Positions 6,362-14,853 of a DNA stretch of 26,641 bases are shown one piece after another. Both the position numbers and the translations under genes were made by a program. Below the pieces are notes generated by a model, which was given only the letters and a program-made list of their open reading frames with translations, did not search any database and had not been told where the DNA came from. Source of the DNA: an uncultured Chitinophagales bacterium (GTDB lineage: Bacteria > Bacteroidota > Bacteroidia > Chitinophagales > Chitinophagaceae); NCBI GenBank assembly GCA_946886475.1, contig CAMPIQ010000034.1:1-26641 (forward strand), in the 5' to 3' direction. How positions within the stretch are numbered: the stretch's first letter is position 1; each line of letters opens with the position of its first letter.

Positions 6362-8737
6362 CTACTCCATTATTTCAGAATAATGGGTGAGCAGACCTTC
6401 CTTTGACATACCTTCAATTACAACACGAAAAGCCGACGACACATCATTATTATAAAAAGTAAGCCTGATCTTTTTATTGGCCTTGCTGGTTTGTAACAAT
6501 GGGTTCCAGTATAAAGTGGTCCGCATATCCGGTTGTTCATTTCTTTCATCAAACCTGTCATAGTTAGGTGAATAAAATTCCCTGATAGGCGTGTAGCCTG
6601 CTATTTTATTTGTAGTTAACCCCGGTCCTGTTTTGTTCATATCATTTCCCCTTCTTGTATAAATAGCAATAGCACCTCCGCTACCATTAAATCCGCCCAA
6701 AAATGGAGGCCTGAATACTTTTATGTAAGCAATATCAGAAACCGGAATGGTAGTCACCATCTCTATATCAGTGGAGATCTCATCAAGGTATAAGGAAGGA
6801 GTGCTTCCCCTCCAACTTAATGAAGGAGGATTTCCACTGATAATTAACCCGGCTACTTTCCCCTGCAGGTATTGCAAAGCCGATAAGTAAGCGGATGAAT
6901 GAACATCATTTACAAGGTCGAACTGATAGGCATCGCCGCTGAACATACCCGATGTATATTTTTGATCGAGTTCCTGCACCGTTGTTTTTTGCCGGGCTTT
7001 TACGGTTACGCTTTCCATGAGCTCTCCTTTCAGCAATTCCTGGATTCTTAGGGTTTCTGCGGCCAGTAAAGAATGCCGGTAACTTCCTGTGCTGTCATAG
7101 AAAAGTTGTTTTGAACCAAAGTTTTTACTGAATGCGGTGTAATCAGGAGCAGAAAGCCGGTTCATCATGAACCTTGCTTCAGCTGTTTGAAAAAATTTGG
7201 ATTTGAGACTATAATACACTCTCATAGTGTCAAAAAGTATGATGCCCGGATCATTGAAACTTCCATCCTGATCAATCGGCATAATGATCATCCTTGTTGC
7301 CGTATCTTCCTTTACCATCAGCACTATATGATCTGTGCCGGTGAGTTGTGATTTTGCCACCCCAAATAATTGCCCGGATAAGGATAGGTAATTAGTGTCC
7401 CTGGGATACCTGATCTCGGGAAGCTTACCTGATACAAGGTCTTCCCACTTAAATCTTCTCCAGCCATTCGTTAACATTACAAGATCAAGATGATCTGAAA
7501 CATTTTTGTTGTTGGAAGAAAAATAATAAGCCGGATTATGCACTTTTCCTTTGATCTCACTGCTCAGTAAAAAATGAGAGATAATATTGCTTGATGAATC
7601 CGATTCAATGGCTGCATCAGTAACTGAAATGGACAATGCGGCCCCGGCCAGTTTATCGGGAACCGTGATTTCAATTTCATTTCTTTTTCTTTTACCCATT
7701 CCCCAGTGCAGTACTTCCATCTTTGTATCAAAACTGTATTCATGATTGTTGATGAAGGTGATCCGCTCTGCAACAGCATTCCATTCATTATCGAACAGGG
7801 TGATGGATAAAATTCCGGAGGGAAGATTACTGGTAGGTATCACCCGCTTTGCCGGCTCACCTGCATTCAGATGAACAGATGTTTTGAAAGCCATTCGCTG
7901 GTTCATGGTGCCTACAAGGTGCACCTGTTTCAAAGCATCCGGCAATATGCGGCTTGTGTTAATGATAATGGTTTGCTTAGAATCTTCGTTGTTTACCAGC
8001 ATGGAGATACCTGACTGGCGTGCCTCAGGAAGCGCTGTGGTTTTCATCAATCCGTCAGTATCCTTCCATTTAGCCACATAACCGGCGCCTGCACCTGGGT
8101 TCAGCATCAAACTTCCCATACCATCGTGAACTGTTTGGAAAGAGTCTATAAAATTATTTTTATTATCTGTGATGATGCCTTTTACCGGCACAGGATTTCC
8201 AAACTGATCTGTTGCTTTGAAGGCTATCCTGTTTAGTAAACCTTCCACAGCATCGCCTCCTTCGGGGAAAAATTGCAGGCTGGTTACCGGAGCGGGTCTT
8301 TTATTTTTTGCCACGGTTTGATTCTTTGCAATTACCCTGATGTCTTTTTGATAAAGGAAGGCGGTATCGAAATTAAGCATCCATTTGGTATACGCTCTTA
8401 CATGAATGAATTCGCCTTTATAATCTTCGGGTATTTCAAATTGTCCGTTGGTAGTGCCTTCAACAATCGGACTTACTGAATGTGAAAGAAGTTTTCCATT
8501 GACTCCTATCCAGTCCACATAAAAGGTTTTACTTGATTCTACAGGATAAAGATCTTCTATCAGATAAGCTTTGAACCAGATGGTTTCCCCGGAATAATAA
8601 ACAGGTTTATCATAATGCAACCATGCTTTTTCGTGCTGAAATTCATTTCCATATCTGGCAATAACAGAATCAATTTGCTGGCTCCCGGCGTTCAGGAAAA
8701 ACAACAACAAAAAACAGGCAGACAGTAGTTTGTTCAT
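6362..8737 (-). CDS. MG2-domain protein with TonB-receptor-like plug domain, no barrel
   Basis: Exported 791-residue protein of a type common in Bacteroidota; function unknown. A signal peptide covers about residues 1-19. Residues about 35-125 resemble an alpha-2-macroglobulin MG2 domain (HEKAWLHYDKPVYYSGETIW...KAYL, then VRAYTKWMLNF). Several Ig-like regions follow. From about 575 (ESVTVKARQKTTVQELD) to 700 the sequence resembles a TonB-dependent receptor plug (YLQGKVAGLIISG, SLSWRG, SLYLDEI, IAYIKVFRPPFLGGFNGSGGAIAIYTRRG). No beta-barrel follows; the protein ends with a short Ig-like tail. It is therefore not a transporter by itself. It probably sits in the periplasm or on the inner face of the outer membrane. 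It lies 82 nt downstream of the mutase gene. Confidence 0.82.
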   Translation of the reverse strand: MNKLLSACFLLLFFLNAGSQQIDSVIARYGNEFQHEKAWLHYDKPVYYSGETIWFKAYLIEDLYPVESSKTFYVDWIGVNGKLLSHSVSPIVEGTTNGQFEIPEDYKGEFIHVRAYTKWMLNFDTAFLYQKDIRVIAKNQTVAKNKRPAPVTSLQFFPEGGDAVEGLLNRIAFKATDQFGNPVPVKGIITDNKNNFIDSFQTVHDGMGSLMLNPGAGAGYVAKWKDTDGLMKTTALPEARQSGISMLVNNEDSKQTIIINTSRILPDALKQVHLVGTMNQRMAFKTSVHLNAGEPAKRVIPTSNLPSGILSITLFDNEWNAVAERITFINNHEYSFDTKMEVLHWGMGKRKRNEIEITVPDKLAGAALSISVTDAAIESDSSSNIISHFLLSSEIKGKVHNPAYYFSSNNKNVSDHLDLVMLTNGWRRFKWEDLVSGKLPEIRYPRDTNYLSLSGQLFGVAKSQLTGTDHIVLMVKEDTATRMIIMPIDQDGSFNDPGIILFDTMRVYYSLKSKFFQTAEARFMMNRLSAPDYTAFSKNFGSKQLFYDSTGSYRHSLLAAETLRIQELLKGELMESVTVKARQKTTVQELDQKYTSGMFSGDAYQFDLVNDVHSSAYLSALQYLQGKVAGLIISGNPPSLSWRGSTPSLYLDEISTDIEMVTTIPVSDIAYIKVFRPPFLGGFNGSGGAIAIYTRRGNDMNKTGPGLTTNKIAGYTPIREFYSPNYDRFDERNEQPDMRTTLYWNPLLQTSKANKKIRLTFYNNDVSSAFRVVIEGMSKEGLLTHYSEIME

Positions 8738-8802
8738 GACGCTGACAAGTTACTAAGAAAGCTGTTTCGGTGGGAGTTGTTAACAGAATTGCAACAACTA
8801 AC

Positions 8803-8819
8803 GGCCAGTGGCCAGTGGC
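8803..8819. repeat. Heptanucleotide tandem repeat (GGCCAGT)
   Basis: Two exact GGCCAGT units and a partial third (GGC) abut the stop codon of the mutase gene. Same period as the other heptamer tracts in the window. Confidence 0.7.
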
Positions 8820-11800
8820 TTACATATTCCTCCTGTACTGTCCACCTACTTCATACAATGCATGTGTGATCTGACCAAGTGAACAATATTTTACAGTTTC
8901 CATCAATTCAGCAAAGAGGTTTCCATTGTTGACCGCCACTTCCTTCAGCTGTTTAAGTGCGGTTTCAGATCTTTCTTCATTTCGTTTCCAGAAAGCATGC
9001 AGGTTCTGGATCTGTTGTTCTTTCTCTTCTTTTGTTGACCTGATCACTTCATTGGGTAAAATGGTTGGACTGCCGTTTTTATTGAGGAAGGTATTCACAC
9101 CAATTAGAGGCAGCTCACCAGTATGTTTCTGGTGTTCATAAAACAGGCTTTCTTCCTGGATCTTATTTCTCTGGTACATTCTCTCCATAGCACCCAGCAC
9201 ACCGCCCCTTTCCGTGATCCTGTCAAACTCTGTCATTACAGCTTCTTCAACCAGGTCGGTCAGTTCTTCAATTGCAAAACTTCCCTGATTGAAATTCTCT
9301 GTTTTTGCCGTGCCCAGTTCCCTGTTTATGATCAGCTGGATGGCCATTGCTCTTCTCACACTTTCTTCAGTAGGGGTTGTAATGGCCTCGTCATACGCAT
9401 TTGTGTGAAGCGAATTACAATTATCATAAATAGCATACAAAGCCTGAAGTGTGGTGCGGATATCATTAAAATCAATTTCCTGCGCATGCAGACTGCGGCC
9501 TGATGTCTGGATATGATATTTTAATTTTTGTGAACGGCTGTTGGCCTTGTATTTATGCTTCATGGCCTTTGCCCATATACGGCGGGCCACGCGGCCAATT
9601 ACACTGTATTCCGCATCCATTCCATTGCTGAAAAAGAAAGAAAGGTTGGGTGCGAAATCATCGATATTCATTCCCCTGCTCAGGTAATACTCCACGTAAG
9701 TAAATCCATTGGAAAGAGTAAATGCGAGCTGGGTTATTGGATTGGCTCCTGCTTCAGCAATATGATAACCTGAAATGGAGACACTGTAAAAATTCCTGAC
9801 CTTCCTCGTAATGAAATATTCCTGCACATCACCCATTAACTTCAGTGCAAATTCGGTAGAGAATATGCAGGTGTTCTGTGCCTGGTCTTCTTTTAAAATA
9901 TCAGCCTGCACGGTGCCTCTTACCTGTTGAAGCGCTTTTTCTTTTAACTGCTCATAAATTTCCGGAGGCAATACTTCATCACCACTCAGTCCAAGTAATT
10001 TTAATCCTAATCCATTATTTCCATTAGGTAATCTTTCGGGTGAAGATGGATTGAAATAAACAGGTTGATTTTGAATTTTAAATTTTAAATTTTGAATCTT
10101 CTTAACTTCTTCCCACAACCCATTCTCCTCTATATATTTTTCACACTGCTGGTCAATGGCGGCGTTCATAAAGAAGGCCAGCAGCATGGGAGCGGGGCCA
10201 TTGATGGTCATTGAAACAGATGTCTTTGGATCGCAAAGGTCAAACCCACTGTATAATTTTTTAGCATCGTCAACTGTGGCAATGCTTACACCACTGTTCC
10301 CGATCTTTCCATAAATATCCGGCCTGTAATCGGGGTCTTCACCATAAAGCGTTACGCTGTCAAATGCAGTGGATAAACGGATGGCCGGCTGTTCAAGAGA
10401 TACATAATGAAACCTTTTATTGGTTCTTTCCGGTCCGCCCTCACCAGCAAACATCCGGGTTGGATCTTCTTCAACACGCTTTAATGGAAACACACCGGCT
10501 GTGAATGGGAATTTCCCCGGAAAGTTTTCCTTTAATCGCCATAATAGAATATCGCCCCAGTCCTTAAACCGGGGAACGGCAATTTTAGGTACAGCTGTTC
10601 CGGACAACGATTTCGTGAATAAAGGTTGTTGAATCACCTTGCCCCGAACATCATATTCAAAATAGGGTTTCTGATACCGGCTTTTTGTTTCTTCCCATTC
10701 ATTGATCAGCTTTTTGCATAATGGATAAAGCTGATTATCCAAATGAGTAATCTGTTCTTCAACAGCATTCAGTGCTATTTCATTTCCTTTTGATCTTAAA
10801 ATTGACCTGGCACCATGTAACTGGTAAAGTTGGGTGGCAATGGAGGCCTGTGCTTCAGCAATCCGGTTATAATTCCTTACTTCATCGGAGATCTCTGACA
10901 GGTAACGTATCCTTTTAGGTGGTATGATCTGCGATTTGGTACTGGTATCGCTGGTATGGCGGTGCAGTTCAATCTGGCCCAGTGACCTTCCGGTTTTTTT
11001 TCTGATGGTGGTGATGAGTTTTTCGAACAATTCATTTACTCCGGAATCATTGAATTGGGCAGCAATGGTTCCTACTATGGGTAACTCCTCGTCTTTTGCA
11101 TTCCATAACTGGTGATTGCGTTTGAATTGTTTGCGAACATCATGAAGTGCATCAAGCGCACCTGCCTTATCAAACTTATTAATGGCCACCACATCGGCGT
11201 AATCAAGCATGTTGATCTTTTCAAGCTGTGATGCAGCACCATATTCAGGTGTCATAACATACATGCTTACATCGCAATAATCAAGAATGGATGCATCACT
11301 TTGACCTACTCCTGCACTTTCAAGTATTATCAAATCAAAATCCGCAGACCTGCAAACATCAATGGCTTCCTGTACATGAACACTTAATGCTTTATCGCTT
11401 TCTCTTGTGGCCAGGGAACGCATATATGCTCTTGGAGAAGAAATGGAATTCATCCTGATCCTGTCTCCAAGTAAGGCCCCGCCGGTTTTTTTCTTGGAGG
11501 GGTCAACAGAAATAACGGCAATGGTTTTGTCGGGGAATGAATTCAGGTACCGCCTCACAATTTCATCGGTTACTGACGATTTTCCGGCACCTCCAGTACC
11601 GGTGATACCAAGAACTGGAGATCTTTTTTGCTGTTCTCCCACAGATGGGGAAACCGGACCCTCCGCCTGGGTTTCCACTGCCACCTTTTTATTTTCTTTT
11701 TTACCTTCCTGCCATTGCTTTGTTAATAAAGAATAATCCTGTCCTGCCTCGGCTAAACTGATAGCCCTGGCAATACGCCTGATATCTTTTTTTTCGTTTA

Positions 11801-12296
11801 AGGGTAACTGGCCATTCCATTTTTCAGATGCGTTCCAGTAGTCCGATTGTTTTGATGAACCGGATGCATCTCTATTCGGTGTACACTTCAGGATCAGGTC
11901 TTCAATCATTCCCTCAAGACCCATTTTACGCCCGTCATCCGGAGAATAGATCCTTGTTATTCCATAGTCATGCAATTCTTTTATTTCCTGTGGCAGGATA
12001 GTGCCACCACCCCCTCCGAATATCTTGATATGTCCGCATCCGTTCTGATCAAGCAGATCTTTCATGTATTTAAAGAACTCTACATGTCCGCCCTGGTAAG
12101 AAGTAATGGCAATGCCCTGTGCATCTTCTTCAATGGCGCATTCTACTATTTCAGAAACACTGCGGTTATGTCCGAGGTGAATGATCTCAGCGCCTTTACT
12201 TTGTAATATCCTGCGCATAATGTTAATGGCGGCATCATGGCCATCAAATAATGATGCAGCAGTAACGATACGGATATTGTTGTCAGGTTGATTCAT
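8820..12296 (-). CDS. icmF: Fused isobutyryl-CoA mutase (IcmF)
   Basis: Adenosylcobalamin enzyme that interconverts isobutyryl-CoA and n-butyryl-CoA, linking valine/branched-chain and fatty-acid carbon; fused to its own G-protein chaperone. Residues 1-140 are the B12-binding domain (FDGHDAA with base-off His20, [17 protein letters not shown]). Residues about 225-440 are the MeaI-type GTPase (Walker A GTGGAGKS at 233-240, NKFD at 373-376). Residues about 540-1158 are the substrate-binding mutase barrel. Phe603 (TAGVFP) and Gln807 (EDQAQNT) match the residues that separate IcmF from methylmalonyl-CoA mutase (Tyr and Arg there). At 1158 aa it is slightly longer than typical, and residues 734-743 are encoded by a heptanucleotide repeat. 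It lies 107 nt downstream of the kinase/RapZ-C gene. Confidence 0.95.
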   Translation of the reverse strand: MNQPDNNIRIVTAASLFDGHDAAINIMRRILQSKGAEIIHLGHNRSVSEIVECAIEEDAQGIAITSYQGGHVEFFKYMKDLLDQNGCGHIKIFGGGGGTILPQEIKELHDYGITRIYSPDDGRKMGLEGMIEDLILKCTPNRDASGSSKQSDYWNASEKWNGQLPLNEKKDIRRIARAISLAEAGQDYSLLTKQWQEGKKENKKVAVETQAEGPVSPSVGEQQKRSPVLGITGTGGAGKSSVTDEIVRRYLNSFPDKTIAVISVDPSKKKTGGALLGDRIRMNSISSPRAYMRSLATRESDKALSVHVQEAIDVCRSADFDLIILESAGVGQSDASILDYCDVSMYVMTPEYGAASQLEKINMLDYADVVAINKFDKAGALDALHDVRKQFKRNHQLWNAKDEELPIVGTIAAQFNDSGVNELFEKLITTIRKKTGRSLGQIELHRHTSDTSTKSQIIPPKRIRYLSEISDEVRNYNRIAEAQASIATQLYQLHGARSILRSKGNEIALNAVEEQITHLDNQLYPLCKKLINEWEETKSRYQKPYFEYDVRGKVIQQPLFTKSLSGTAVPKIAVPRFKDWGDILLWRLKENFPGKFPFTAGVFPLKRVEEDPTRMFAGEGGPERTNKRFHYVSLEQPAIRLSTAFDSVTLYGEDPDYRPDIYGKIGNSGVSIATVDDAKKLYSGFDLCDPKTSVSMTINGPAPMLLAFFMNAAIDQQCEKYIEENGLWEEVKKIQNLKFKIQNQPVYFNPSSPERLPNGNNGLGLKLLGLSGDEVLPPEIYEQLKEKALQQVRGTVQADILKEDQAQNTCIFSTEFALKLMGDVQEYFITRKVRNFYSVSISGYHIAEAGANPITQLAFTLSNGFTYVEYYLSRGMNIDDFAPNLSFFFSNGMDAEYSVIGRVARRIWAKAMKHKYKANSRSQKLKYHIQTSGRSLHAQEIDFNDIRTTLQALYAIYDNCNSLHTNAYDEAITTPTEESVRRAMAIQLIINRELGTAKTENFNQGSFAIEELTDLVEEAVMTEFDRITERGGVLGAMERMYQRNKIQEESLFYEHQKHTGELPLIGVNTFLNKNGSPTILPNEVIRSTKEEKEQQIQNLHAFWKRNEERSETALKQLKEVAVNNGNLFAELMETVKYCSLGQITHALYEVGGQYRRNM
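10069..10096 (-). repeat. In-frame heptanucleotide repeat inside icmF
   Basis: Four contiguous 7-bp units, read on the coding strand as TCAAAAT, TTAAAAT, TTAAAAT, TCAAAAT (phase approximate by one base). They encode [10 protein letters not shown], residues 734-743, in the loop between the helix ending [11 protein letters not shown] and the conserved [14 protein letters not shown]. The C-T-T-C pattern of unit second bases is the same as in the intergenic tract at 19503-19530. Confidence 0.85.
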
Positions 12297-12403
12297 ATAT
12301 TATAACAATCGAGCGCAATTTAGCTAAAAACAAACTTAGGCAGATCAGCCTTGTGGCTTCTTCAGCCCTGCGGTGGTCAGAAATGCGGGCAGGTTGATAA
12401 ACT

Positions 12404-13864
12404 TTAAACCAAAGGGTTTTTCCATTCCTTTTCTTCCTGAACCAGATGACAAAGTTCAACCTTAACATTGTATTTATTGCGAAGATGCCGGCATAGTGAA
12501 TCTGCAGCATAAACACTACGGTGCTGACCGCCGGTACAGCCAAAACTTACACTCAGATTTGAAAAGCCCCGTTTTATGTATTCTTCAACACTTATATCAA
12601 CTATATCAAAAACACTGTTAAGGAAATCCTGCATTCTTGTTTGTCTTTCAAGGTATTCCATTACAGGCCTGTCTCTTCCGTGTATCTCTTTGTATTCATG
12701 ATGTCTCCCAGGGTTATCAATACCCCTGCAATCAAATACAAATCCTCCTCCATTTCCACTATTGTCGGCAGGTATGCCTTTGCGGTAGGAGAAACTGCAG
12801 ATGTTTACCACCAGTTCAGTTTCCTCGTTGGCCTGTATGGGTGTAAATTTTTCAATGATCTCATCCTCAATGCAAAGGTGTAATACCCTGATAAATTCAG
12901 GAACGGAAATCCCAAGCTTGTTGTTTTCCAGAAACCAGCGAAGGTTTTTCAACGCTGCGGGTATACTGGTGAGGAATTGGGCTTTTCTTTCAAAGAGTCC
13001 TCTGAAACCGTAAGCTCCCAGTACCTGTAATAGTCTGATCAAAACATATCCATTGTACTGGCTTCTGAATACTTCGCGGTCTATTTCATGTCCAATGGTG
13101 TATTCAAATGAATTCATGTAGTCTTCCAGTAAACGCTCTTTCCATACATCGGTAAGATTGGCCCTTGCCTGCCAGATCATACTGGCCACATCGTACTGGG
13201 GAGCACCTTTCATGCCGCCCTGGAAGTCTATAAAGTGTACTTTTTTATCAGGGGTGACCTGGATGTTACGGCTCTGGAAATCCCGGAACATAAAATATTT
13301 ATATTCCGTATGCGTAAGGTAGTTGCTCAGTGCTTCAAAATCATCAATGAGCTTTTGTTTGTCGTATGGTCTGCGCAGGCCGTCAAGAAAATAATATTTG
13401 AAATATAACAGGTCTGCCATGATCGCCTGCTTGCCAAATTCCTGGTTGGTCAGGCATTTTTTATAATCCAGTCCCTCATCGCCTTTCACCTGCAATATGG
13501 CAAGTTCGTGCAGGCTTACTTTAAAGATCTGGTAAACCTCTTCTGAAAAACCTTTTTCCTCCAGCACATTCAGCAATGACACATTTCCATAATCTTCCTG
13601 GAGGTAAACCATGCGGTCCTCGCTAACGGCATAGATCTCCGGAACATTCAGTCCTTTTGATTTGAAATGTTCAGCGAAATAAATAAAGGTTTCATTTTCG
13701 GGAACATTGATACCATGAGTGGCAATTATAGTTTTCCCTTCTTCAGAATACATTCTGAAATACCTGCGATCGCTACCGGATTGTTCCAGTACGTCAACCT
13801 GCGATGGTTCCTTACCTGTCCATTTCACATATAGAGCTGATACTTCGTCTATCAATTGCTGCAT
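12404..13864 (-). CDS. AmgK-like amino-sugar kinase fused to a RapZ C-terminal domain
   Basis: Two-domain 486-residue protein. Residues about 1-335 are a phosphotransferase of the aminoglycoside-phosphotransferase fold, closest by eye to AmgK (anomeric kinase for N-acetylmuramate and N-acetylglucosamine): substrate loop QSGSDRRYFRM, catalytic loop FRDFQSRN (Asp195, Asn200) and metal-binding IDFQGG (Asp213). Residues about 350-480 match the C-terminal domain of RapZ: FSYRKGIP, GGFVFDCRGIDNP, RDRPVMEYLE, GCTGGQHRSV at 442-451. In E. coli that domain binds glucosamine-6-phosphate. RapZ's N-terminal Walker-type ATPase domain is absent. The frame extends upstream to 13948, but MQQLIDEVSALY at 13864 is the natural start, right after a TACATTTG box. 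A MurU-like gene is divergent, fitting a cell-wall sugar recycling role. Confidence 0.88.
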   Translation of the reverse strand: MQQLIDEVSALYVKWTGKEPSQVDVLEQSGSDRRYFRMYSEEGKTIIATHGINVPENETFIYFAEHFKSKGLNVPEIYAVSEDRMVYLQEDYGNVSLLNVLEEKGFSEEVYQIFKVSLHELAILQVKGDEGLDYKKCLTNQEFGKQAIMADLLYFKYYFLDGLRRPYDKQKLIDDFEALSNYLTHTEYKYFMFRDFQSRNIQVTPDKKVHFIDFQGGMKGAPQYDVASMIWQARANLTDVWKERLLEDYMNSFEYTIGHEIDREVFRSQYNGYVLIRLLQVLGAYGFRGLFERKAQFLTSIPAALKNLRWFLENNKLGISVPEFIRVLHLCIEDEIIEKFTPIQANEETELVVNICSFSYRKGIPADNSGNGGGFVFDCRGIDNPGRHHEYKEIHGRDRPVMEYLERQTRMQDFLNSVFDIVDISVEEYIKRGFSNLSVSFGCTGGQHRSVYAADSLCRHLRNKYNVKVELCHLVQEEKEWKNPLV

Positions 13865-13868
13865 TGAA

Positions 13869-13876
13869 CAAATGTA
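13869..13876 (-). promoter_or_regulatory. Candidate -7 box for the kinase/RapZ-C gene
   Basis: Reads TACATTTG on the minus strand, an exact TAnnTTTG match. It ends only 4 nt before the ATG at 13864, so transcription would begin at or within a few bases of the start codon. This supports choosing that ATG over the longer frame. Confidence 0.5.
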
Positions 13877-14034
13877 CCTATTGGCGGTATAATGAGAAAA
13901 TGGAAATTGGGGCCGGATAATGCAGGCGACGGTCTTACAACTTTGCATTCCGGGTTTTGAAAAGTTGTATAGCGCTGAAGCCTGATCCAGTCAGATGCCC
14001 CGGTTCCCATCTGGAATGCTAATTGCTTCCCATA

Positions 14035-14042
14035 TACCTTTG
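14035..14042 (+). promoter_or_regulatory. Candidate -7 box for the MurU-like gene
   Basis: TACCTTTG is an exact TAnnTTTG match, 21 nt before the ATG at 14064, giving a short leader. No clear TTTG -33 element is seen at the normal distance. It lies in the 199-nt divergent gap shared with the kinase gene, so both could be controlled together. Confidence 0.5.
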
Positions 14043-14063
14043 CACCGGAATAAAAAACTAAAG

Positions 14064-14777
14064 ATGAAGGCAATGATCTTTTCAGCTGGGCTTGGTACCC
14101 GTTTCAAGCCCTGGACAGACAAGCATCCCAAAGCGCTGGCAGTTGTAAATGGGAAAACGCTACTTCAGAGAAATATTGAGTACCTGCAGCAATACGATAT
14201 CAGGGATGTAGTGATCAATGTTCACCATTTTCCCGATCAGATAATTGATGCCATAGAGAAAGCGGATGGATGGGGAAGTACCATTACCATCAGTGATGAG
14301 TCGCAAGAATTATTAGATACTGGCGGAGGGTTATTAAAAGCCAGGAATTTACTGTATCGCGAAACGCTTATTACCATCAATGTGGATATGCTCACCGATC
14401 TCAATCTGAAATACTTTCTTGCAAAGCACCAGCAGGAAAATTCAATGATTACCGTTGCGGTAACAAAAAGGAAAACTTCACGCTATTTATTGTTTAACAA
14501 ATACAACCGGCTCATTGGCTGGCGGAATACAACAACCGGTGAAGAAAAAATAGTGATTGAGGCAAAAGATATTTTTGAAAAAGCCTATAGCGGTATTGCT
14601 TTGTTTGAACCCCAGGTATTTGATGCCATACCTTTTTCAGGTAAGTTCTCACTGATCGATCTTTATCTGGCCCTGGCGCCTGAGAATAAGATCGCCTGTT
14701 TTGACCACACCGGAGATAAATTACTGGATGTAGGGAAGCCGGAAAGCATGCAACAGGCAGAACAAATGTTTTCTTAA
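14064..14777 (+). CDS. MurU-like sugar-1-phosphate nucleotidyltransferase
   Basis: NTP-transferase that would join a sugar-1-phosphate to a nucleotide. In Pseudomonas the MurU enzyme makes UDP-MurNAc from the MurNAc-1-phosphate produced by AmgK, bypassing de novo synthesis. The 237-residue product starts MKAMIFSAGLGTRFKPWT, the signature GxGTRxxP loop, followed by HPKAL with the conserved Lys23; DTGGGLLKA and INVDMLTD (metal-binding Asp) follow, and near the end SGIALF and DVGKPESMQQAE. The start at 14064 is preferred because the open frame upstream (to 13995) adds residues before the signature that no family member needs and would place the start before the -7 box. Mannose-1-phosphate guanylyltransferase is the main alternative label; the divergent AmgK-like kinase favours MurU. 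Confidence 0.85.
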   Translation: MKAMIFSAGLGTRFKPWTDKHPKALAVVNGKTLLQRNIEYLQQYDIRDVVINVHHFPDQIIDAIEKADGWGSTITISDESQELLDTGGGLLKARNLLYRETLITINVDMLTDLNLKYFLAKHQQENSMITVAVTKRKTSRYLLFNKYNRLIGWRNTTTGEEKIVIEAKDIFEKAYSGIALFEPQVFDAIPFSGKFSLIDLYLALAPENKIACFDHTGDKLLDVGKPESMQQAEQMFS

Positions 14778-14853
14778 TTCACATGCCGTTAAAACTTTAG
14801 CTCCTGTATCATCGGATCATTTGGTTTATTTTTCAGTTTTAAAGTAGATAAGC

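Noticed and set aside
8820..12296. Annotation as methylmalonyl-CoA mutase
   Set aside because: The fused B12-GTPase-mutase order and the Phe603/Gln807 pair fit IcmF instead.
12283..12543. 86-aa frame overlapping the 3' end of the kinase/RapZ-C gene and the mutase start
   Set aside because: It is in another frame of real genes, has no recognisable family and would overlap two well-supported genes.
13865..13948. N-terminal 28-residue extension of the kinase frame
   Set aside because: The added residues (starting MQSCKTV) are unlike family members, and a -7 box lies between that ATG and the natural start at 13864.
13995..14063. N-terminal 23-residue extension of the MurU-like frame
   Set aside because: It places residues before the N-terminal GxGTR strand, where the family has none, and starts upstream of the TACCTTTG box.
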